This document shows positions 60,099-64,000 of a stretch of DNA of 64,000 nucleotides, one piece after another. Position 1 is the stretch's first letter. Each line of letters starts with the position of its first letter. Made by a program: the position numbers and the translations under genes. The DNA comes from Metabacillus sp. B2-18 (lineage in GTDB: Bacteria; Bacillota; Bacilli; Bacillales; Bacillaceae), in assembly GCF_021117275.1 (NCBI RefSeq), contig NZ_CP088245.1:719501-783500 (forward strand), given 5' to 3'. Below the pieces are notes generated by a model. It saw only the letters and a list, made by a program, of their open reading frames with translations. It was not told the DNA's origin and made no database searches.

Positions 60099-61358
60099 AT
60101 GAGGAAATGGTTAACGCGATCAATTTTACTTTATTTTGTATATGGATTAGCAGTGTACTGGTATTTATTTATCTTTTCCGGATCAGGCGTGCCGGCCCCT
60201 TATGAGGGAACATCAGCTGATCCTGCAACCTTTATGACAGGAAGAGAATTGATCTTATCACAGGAATATTCGACCATTCGAAACTTCTTGTACTTTGTCA
60301 CGATTCCGTTTGAATGGTTTTTACTATTTGTGTTTATGATAACTGGTTTTTCTCGTAAAATGCAGGACTGGTCAAATTCGACTTCGAAAATTTTTAGCTT
60401 GCAATCAGCTATATACTTTTTTTGGTTATCATTATTTATTAGTATTCTCTCCTTTCCTGTTGATATGATTGGTTTTCAATTATCAAAAATGTATCATATT
60501 ACAACGCAATCCTTTTTTGCTTGGATGAAGGACCAACTCATTGATTTTTGGGTTAATTACTTGTTGATGACAGTCATCATTCTTGTTCTTTACTGGCTTA
60601 TTAAACGTTTTGAAAAAAGATGGTGGCTTTACGCATGGTTTTTATCGATTCCTTTCTCGTTATTTCTTATGTTTTTTCAACCAGTAGTCATTGATCCTCT
60701 TTATAATGATTTCTATCCGTTACAAAACAAAGAACTAGAGGAAAAGATACTAGAGCTAGCTGATAAAGCTGATATTCCTGCTGAGCATGTATATGAAGTA
60801 AATATGTCTGAAAAAACAAATGCACTGAATGCTTATGTTACTGGAATAGGCTCTAACTCCAGAATTGTATTGTGGGATACCACGTTAACTCGCTTAAGTG
60901 AAGAAGAAATTTTATTTATTATGGCTCATGAAATGGGACATTACGTGATGAATCATATTTACGTAGGTATTGCAGGTTATTTATTATTAAGCTTAGTTGG
61001 CTTATTTTTAATTGATAAATTAATGAGATTGTTTATTAAGCGCAACGGTAAGTTTTTAAAGATCAGGTCAATGAAAGAGTTAACTTCCTTTCCGTTATTT
61101 TTATTGCTTTTAGGCGTGCTAACCTTTGCTTCAAGTCCACTTTCAAATACAGTAGCAAGATATCAGGAAAAGTCAGCAGATATGTATGCGATAGAAATGA
61201 CAGGTAACCATGAGGCTGCTATACAATCTTTCCAAGAGTTATCTAGAGCAGGCTTAAGTCAAGTTAATCCTCCAACATTGGTAAAGGTTTTCCGGTATAC
61301 GCATCCTACGATGTTAGAAAGAATTTTATATTTAGAAGAACATAAAAAAACAGAATGA
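60099..61358 (+). CDS. yhfN: M48-family membrane zinc protease (YhfN/Ste24-like)
   Basis: 419 residues from ATG 60099, 8 bases after AAGGGGGA. Six to seven spans surround the catalytic site. The zinc motif is HEMGH (MAHEMGHYVMNH, about residue 277), and the third ligand Glu lies in YQEKSADMYAIEMTG. The insertion ANNMSEKTNALNAYVTGIG-type segment (VNMSEKTNALNAYVTGIG) is diagnostic of Ste24/CAAX-type M48 proteases. B. subtilis yhfN lies in the same general region. It probably degrades membrane or exported proteins or processes prenyl-like peptides; the substrate is unknown. Confidence 0.9.
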   Translation: MRKWLTRSILLYFVYGLAVYWYLFIFSGSGVPAPYEGTSADPATFMTGRELILSQEYSTIRNFLYFVTIPFEWFLLFVFMITGFSRKMQDWSNSTSKIFSLQSAIYFFWLSLFISILSFPVDMIGFQLSKMYHITTQSFFAWMKDQLIDFWVNYLLMTVIILVLYWLIKRFEKRWWLYAWFLSIPFSLFLMFFQPVVIDPLYNDFYPLQNKELEEKILELADKADIPAEHVYEVNMSEKTNALNAYVTGIGSNSRIVLWDTTLTRLSEEEILFIMAHEMGHYVMNHIYVGIAGYLLLSLVGLFLIDKLMRLFIKRNGKFLKIRSMKELTSFPLFLLLLGVLTFASSPLSNTVARYQEKSADMYAIEMTGNHEAAIQSFQELSRAGLSQVNPPTLVKVFRYTHPTMLERILYLEEHKKTE

Positions 61359-61378
61359 GGTTGAAACTGTTTTATAAC

Positions 61379-61419
61379 AAAAAGGGATTTGGTGTTGAAA
61401 ACGCCAAGTCCCTTTTTTG
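61379..61419 (+). terminator. Terminator after yhfN
   Basis: AAAGGGATTTGGTG and CGCCAAGTCCCTTT pair with wobble, followed by TTTTG. Confidence 0.8.
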
Positions 61420-61578
61420 TTGTTATATCAAGGGTTTCAATGAAAATTAAAAGCTTGTCAAAAACTTTTTTGAATTTTTTTCAAGAAAATTGTTCCATTT
61501 TTATTTAATCTGTTATATATTAGTTTTAGTTAAAACAAACTGTATTATAACAATTTGAAGAGGGGTGTTTTTTCAAAA

Positions 61579-63168
61579 ATGGCAACACAAATGACTGGTT
61601 GTAAAATTGTTGGAAACATGAACCCAGAATTTCAGCAAGTATTAACACCTGAGGCGTTGAGGTTTGTTGAAAAGCTAGAACGAAATTTTGGAGATCGCAG
61701 ACGAGAGCTGTTACAACGAAGAGAGGATAGACAAAAAGAAATTGATAATGGCAAACTGCCCGGTTTCTTAGCGGAAACAGAGCATATTCGTAATGGAGAT
61801 TGGATGGTAGCTCCAATTCCACAGGATCTTCAAGATCGACGGGTAGAAATAACAGGACCTGTTGATCGCAAGATGGTAATTAACGCTTTGAATTCAGGTG
61901 CAAAAGTATTTATGGCTGATTTTGAGGATGCAACATCACCAAGCTGGGAAAATGTGATGAACGGCCAAATCAACCTCAAAGATGCTGTCCGCCGAACAAT
62001 CTCCTTTGAAAATGAAGGCGGTAAGACGTATCAGTTGAATGAGGAAACAGCAACTTTAAAGGTAAGACCAAGAGGCTGGCATCTTGAGGAAAAACATATA
62101 GAGCTTGATGGTAAACGAATGTCTGCCAGCTTAGTAGATTTTGGAATATTCTTTTTTCATAATGCAAAGGAGTTAATTGAACGCGGAAGTGGCCCCTATT
62201 TTTATTTACCTAAAATGGAAAGTCATCTTGAAGCAAGATTATGGAATGATGTATTTTGTTTTGCACAAGATGAATTAAATATTTCACGCGGAACCATTAA
62301 AGCAACTGTATTAATTGAAACAATCATGGCAGCCTTTGAAATGGATGAAATCCTTTATGAACTGAAGGAGCACTCAGCGGGATTAAATTGTGGCAGATGG
62401 GACTATATTTTTAGTTATCTTAAGAAGCTTAGAAACTGTGAGTCTGTTATTCTACCAGATCGTGCGCAAGTAACAATGACTGTTCACTTTATGAGGTCAT
62501 ACTCTTTACTCGCTATCCAAACTTGTCATAAGCGCAATGCCCATGCAATGGGAGGAATGGCGGCACAAATTCCAGTGAAAAACAATCCAGTAGCTAATGA
62601 GCGAGCGTTTGAAAAGGTTCGTGCAGATAAAGAAAGAGAAGCAACATACGGCCATGATGGTACATGGGTTGCCCATCCTGCACTTGTTCCAGTGGCGAAG
62701 GATGTATTTGATAAACATATGAAAACACCTAATCAGATTCACCGTAAACGAGAAGATGTAAACGTAACCGTAGAAGATTTGTTAGAGGTTCCGGATGGAA
62801 TCATTACAGAAGAAGGGGTTAGAACAAATATCGATGTTGGGATCCGTTATATCGCTTCATGGCTTTGTGGCAGGGGCGCTGCGCCAATTCACAATTTAAT
62901 GGAAGATGCAGCTACAGCAGAGATATCAAGAGCTCAAGTATGGCAATGGATTCGCCATCCAAGAGGAATTCTTGAAGATGGTCGTAAATTAACATTCGAG
63001 CTTTATGATTTATTAAGGAATGAAGAAGTTCAAAAGATAAGAGAATCAGTGGGGGAAATAGCTTTTCAGAAAGGTCATTTTGAAGAAGCGGTTTTTGTTT
63101 TCGATGAACTGGTAAAACGCGAAGAGTTTATTGATTTCTTAACGATACCTAGCTATGAAAAGCTTTAA
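61579..63168 (+). CDS. aceB: AceB, malate synthase A
   Basis: 529 residues from ATG 61579; the ribosome site GAAGAGGGG lies rather far (about 10 bases) upstream and a TTG at 61555 is also in frame. Motifs: [21 protein letters not shown] with the Mg-binding acid, [32 protein letters not shown], the signature [22 protein letters not shown], and [10 protein letters not shown]. It condenses glyoxylate and acetyl-CoA to malate. With aceA 69 bases downstream it forms the glyoxylate shunt, used on acetate or fatty acids; lcfB lies 13 kb upstream. Confidence 0.96.
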   Translation: MATQMTGCKIVGNMNPEFQQVLTPEALRFVEKLERNFGDRRRELLQRREDRQKEIDNGKLPGFLAETEHIRNGDWMVAPIPQDLQDRRVEITGPVDRKMVINALNSGAKVFMADFEDATSPSWENVMNGQINLKDAVRRTISFENEGGKTYQLNEETATLKVRPRGWHLEEKHIELDGKRMSASLVDFGIFFFHNAKELIERGSGPYFYLPKMESHLEARLWNDVFCFAQDELNISRGTIKATVLIETIMAAFEMDEILYELKEHSAGLNCGRWDYIFSYLKKLRNCESVILPDRAQVTMTVHFMRSYSLLAIQTCHKRNAHAMGGMAAQIPVKNNPVANERAFEKVRADKEREATYGHDGTWVAHPALVPVAKDVFDKHMKTPNQIHRKREDVNVTVEDLLEVPDGIITEEGVRTNIDVGIRYIASWLCGRGAAPIHNLMEDAATAEISRAQVWQWIRHPRGILEDGRKLTFELYDLLRNEEVQKIRESVGEIAFQKGHFEEAVFVFDELVKREEFIDFLTIPSYEKL

Positions 63169-63237
63169 ACAAAATGTAGTAAGGACAACAAAGGGGAAGT
63201 AAGAAAAAAATTTATTTATAAAAATGGGGGAATAAAA

Positions 63238-64000
63238 ATGAACGGTCAAACAAGAGTAGAAGCATTACAAGAAAGCTGGGAGTTAGATAAACGTTGGGAA
63301 GGCATTACACGTCCTTACAGCGCGGAAGAGGTTATTCGTTTAAGGGGTTCAATCGATATCGAGCATACGTTGGCAAGACGAGGAGCAGAAAAGCTTTGGA
63401 ATTATCTTCACAATGAGGACTACATTCATGCACTTGGTGCACTTACAGGGAATCAAGCTGTTCAGCAAGTAAAAGCTGGCTTAAAAGCAATTTACTTAAG
63501 TGGTTGGCAGGTAGCAGCAGATGCGAACCTTTCAGGTAATATGTATCCAGATCAAAGCTTATATCCTGCAAACAGTGTTCCACATGTTGTAAAGCGTATT
63601 AATCAAGCCCTACAACGTGCTGATCAAATACAGCATCTTGAAGGAGAAGGAAAAATTGACTGGTTTGCTCCAATCGTTGCGGATGCAGAGGCTGGCTTTG
63701 GCGGGCAATTAAATGTTTTTGAATTAATGAAATCAATGATTGAATCGGGTGCTGCAGGGGTTCATTTTGAAGATCAATTATCATCAGAGAAAAAATGTGG
63801 TCATTTAGGTGGAAAGGTATTATTACCAACTCAGACTGCTGTGAAAAATCTTATTTCAGCTCGATTAGCAGCTGATGTTATGGGAACACCAACGATTATT
63901 ATTGCTCGAACAGATGCAGATGCAGCAGATCTTATTACAAGTGACGTTGACCCTGCTGATCATGAGTTTATTACAGGTGAGCGCACAGTAGAAGGGTTTT
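63238..64000 (+). CDS. aceA: AceA, isocitrate lyase (5' part, runs off the window)
   Basis: The frame is open from ATG 63238 (AATGGGGG 7-8 bases upstream) to the last base, 254 codons without a stop. It begins [19 protein letters not shown] and shows [41 protein letters not shown], and [18 protein letters not shown] with the catalytic KKCGH motif, then [13 protein letters not shown]. The enzyme splits isocitrate to succinate and glyoxylate. B. subtilis lacks this pathway, so its presence separates this organism from that species. Confidence 0.95.
   Translation, partial: MNGQTRVEALQESWELDKRWEGITRPYSAEEVIRLRGSIDIEHTLARRGAEKLWNYLHNEDYIHALGALTGNQAVQQVKAGLKAIYLSGWQVAADANLSGNMYPDQSLYPANSVPHVVKRINQALQRADQIQHLEGEGKIDWFAPIVADAEAGFGGQLNVFELMKSMIESGAAGVHFEDQLSSEKKCGHLGGKVLLPTQTAVKNLISARLAADVMGTPTIIIARTDADAADLITSDVDPADHEFITGERTVEGF

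Overview
The window is AT-rich, with strong AGGAGG-type ribosome sites, frequent TTG/GTG starts and many U-tailed hairpin terminators. It carries a long syntenic block of the Bacillus subtilis yha-yhg-yhf region: hemZ, yhaR, yhzD, yhaO, yhaN, yhaM, yhaL, prsA, yhaJ, yhaI, scoC, yhaH, trpP, serC, hit, ecsABC, yhaA, hmoB, pbpF, hemEH, yhgD, yhgE, yhfH, yhfI, lcfB and yhfN. This points to a spore-forming member of the Bacillaceae. It is not B. subtilis itself: it has aceB-aceA, an Amt-chemoreceptor fusion, an ABC_sub_bind cassette and IS150-type elements, and no hemY follows hemH. The genus cannot be fixed from this sequence alone.

Layout. 1-3.8 kb: end of a CdsA-like gene, a small exported protein, a short STAS protein, hemZ and a crotonase-fold gene. 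3.96-5.44 kb: IS copy 1. 5.5-13.5 kb: yhzD, the YhaO/YhaN nuclease-ATPase pair, the exoribonuclease YhaM, YhaL, the foldase PrsA and four tiny SscA/YjcZ-like sporulation genes with repeated GerE-like/sigma-K-like upstream regions. 14.08-15.56 kb: IS copy 2, differing from copy 1 by one visible base. 15.6-22.5 kb: yhaJ, yhaI, scoC, yhaH, trpP with a TRAP-type leader, serC, a CHASE4-GGDEF protein and hit. 22.6-23.3 kb: an unexplained phased repeat array. 23.4-31.4 kb: ecsABC, an M20 amidohydrolase, PAP2, DUF3231, an aldo/keto reductase and a permease. 31.6-42 kb: hmoB, pbpF, hemE, hemH, a frameshifted amidase and the YhgD-YhgE regulator/membrane-protein pair. 42.2-44.5 kb: the ammonium transporter-chemoreceptor fusion behind a TnrA-type box. 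44.6-49.7 kb: a dispersed GC-rich repeat, a LacI-type regulator, yhfH, yhfI and lcfB with a FadR-type box. 49.9-52.7 kb: a three-gene ABC importer. 52.7-58.2 kb: amino-sugar genes (nagB, nagA, nagP, nagR and a SIS protein) with NagR-type sites. 58.4-64 kb: an XRE-cupin regulator with azlCD, the protease YhfN and the glyoxylate-shunt genes aceB-aceA (cut at the right edge).

Main points of interest: (1) both IS copies sit in the loop of a hairpin terminator with 3-bp target duplications, which suggests structure-directed targeting; (2) an Amt transporter joined to a HAMP/MCP signalling module, preceded by a perfect TGTNAN7TNACA nitrogen-control box; (3) seven copies of ACACCTCATT spaced by about 62 bp or twice that between hit and ecsA, inside a 244-bp composite repeat with conserved C-rich blocks, which could be tandem small RNAs or a binding-site array; (4) several legible regulatory circuits: TRAP on trpP, a TetR operator at yhgD, NagR-type sites, a FadR-type site and a 20-bp palindrome at the XRE-cupin gene. 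All assignments come from reading motifs and known gene order; no database search was run.
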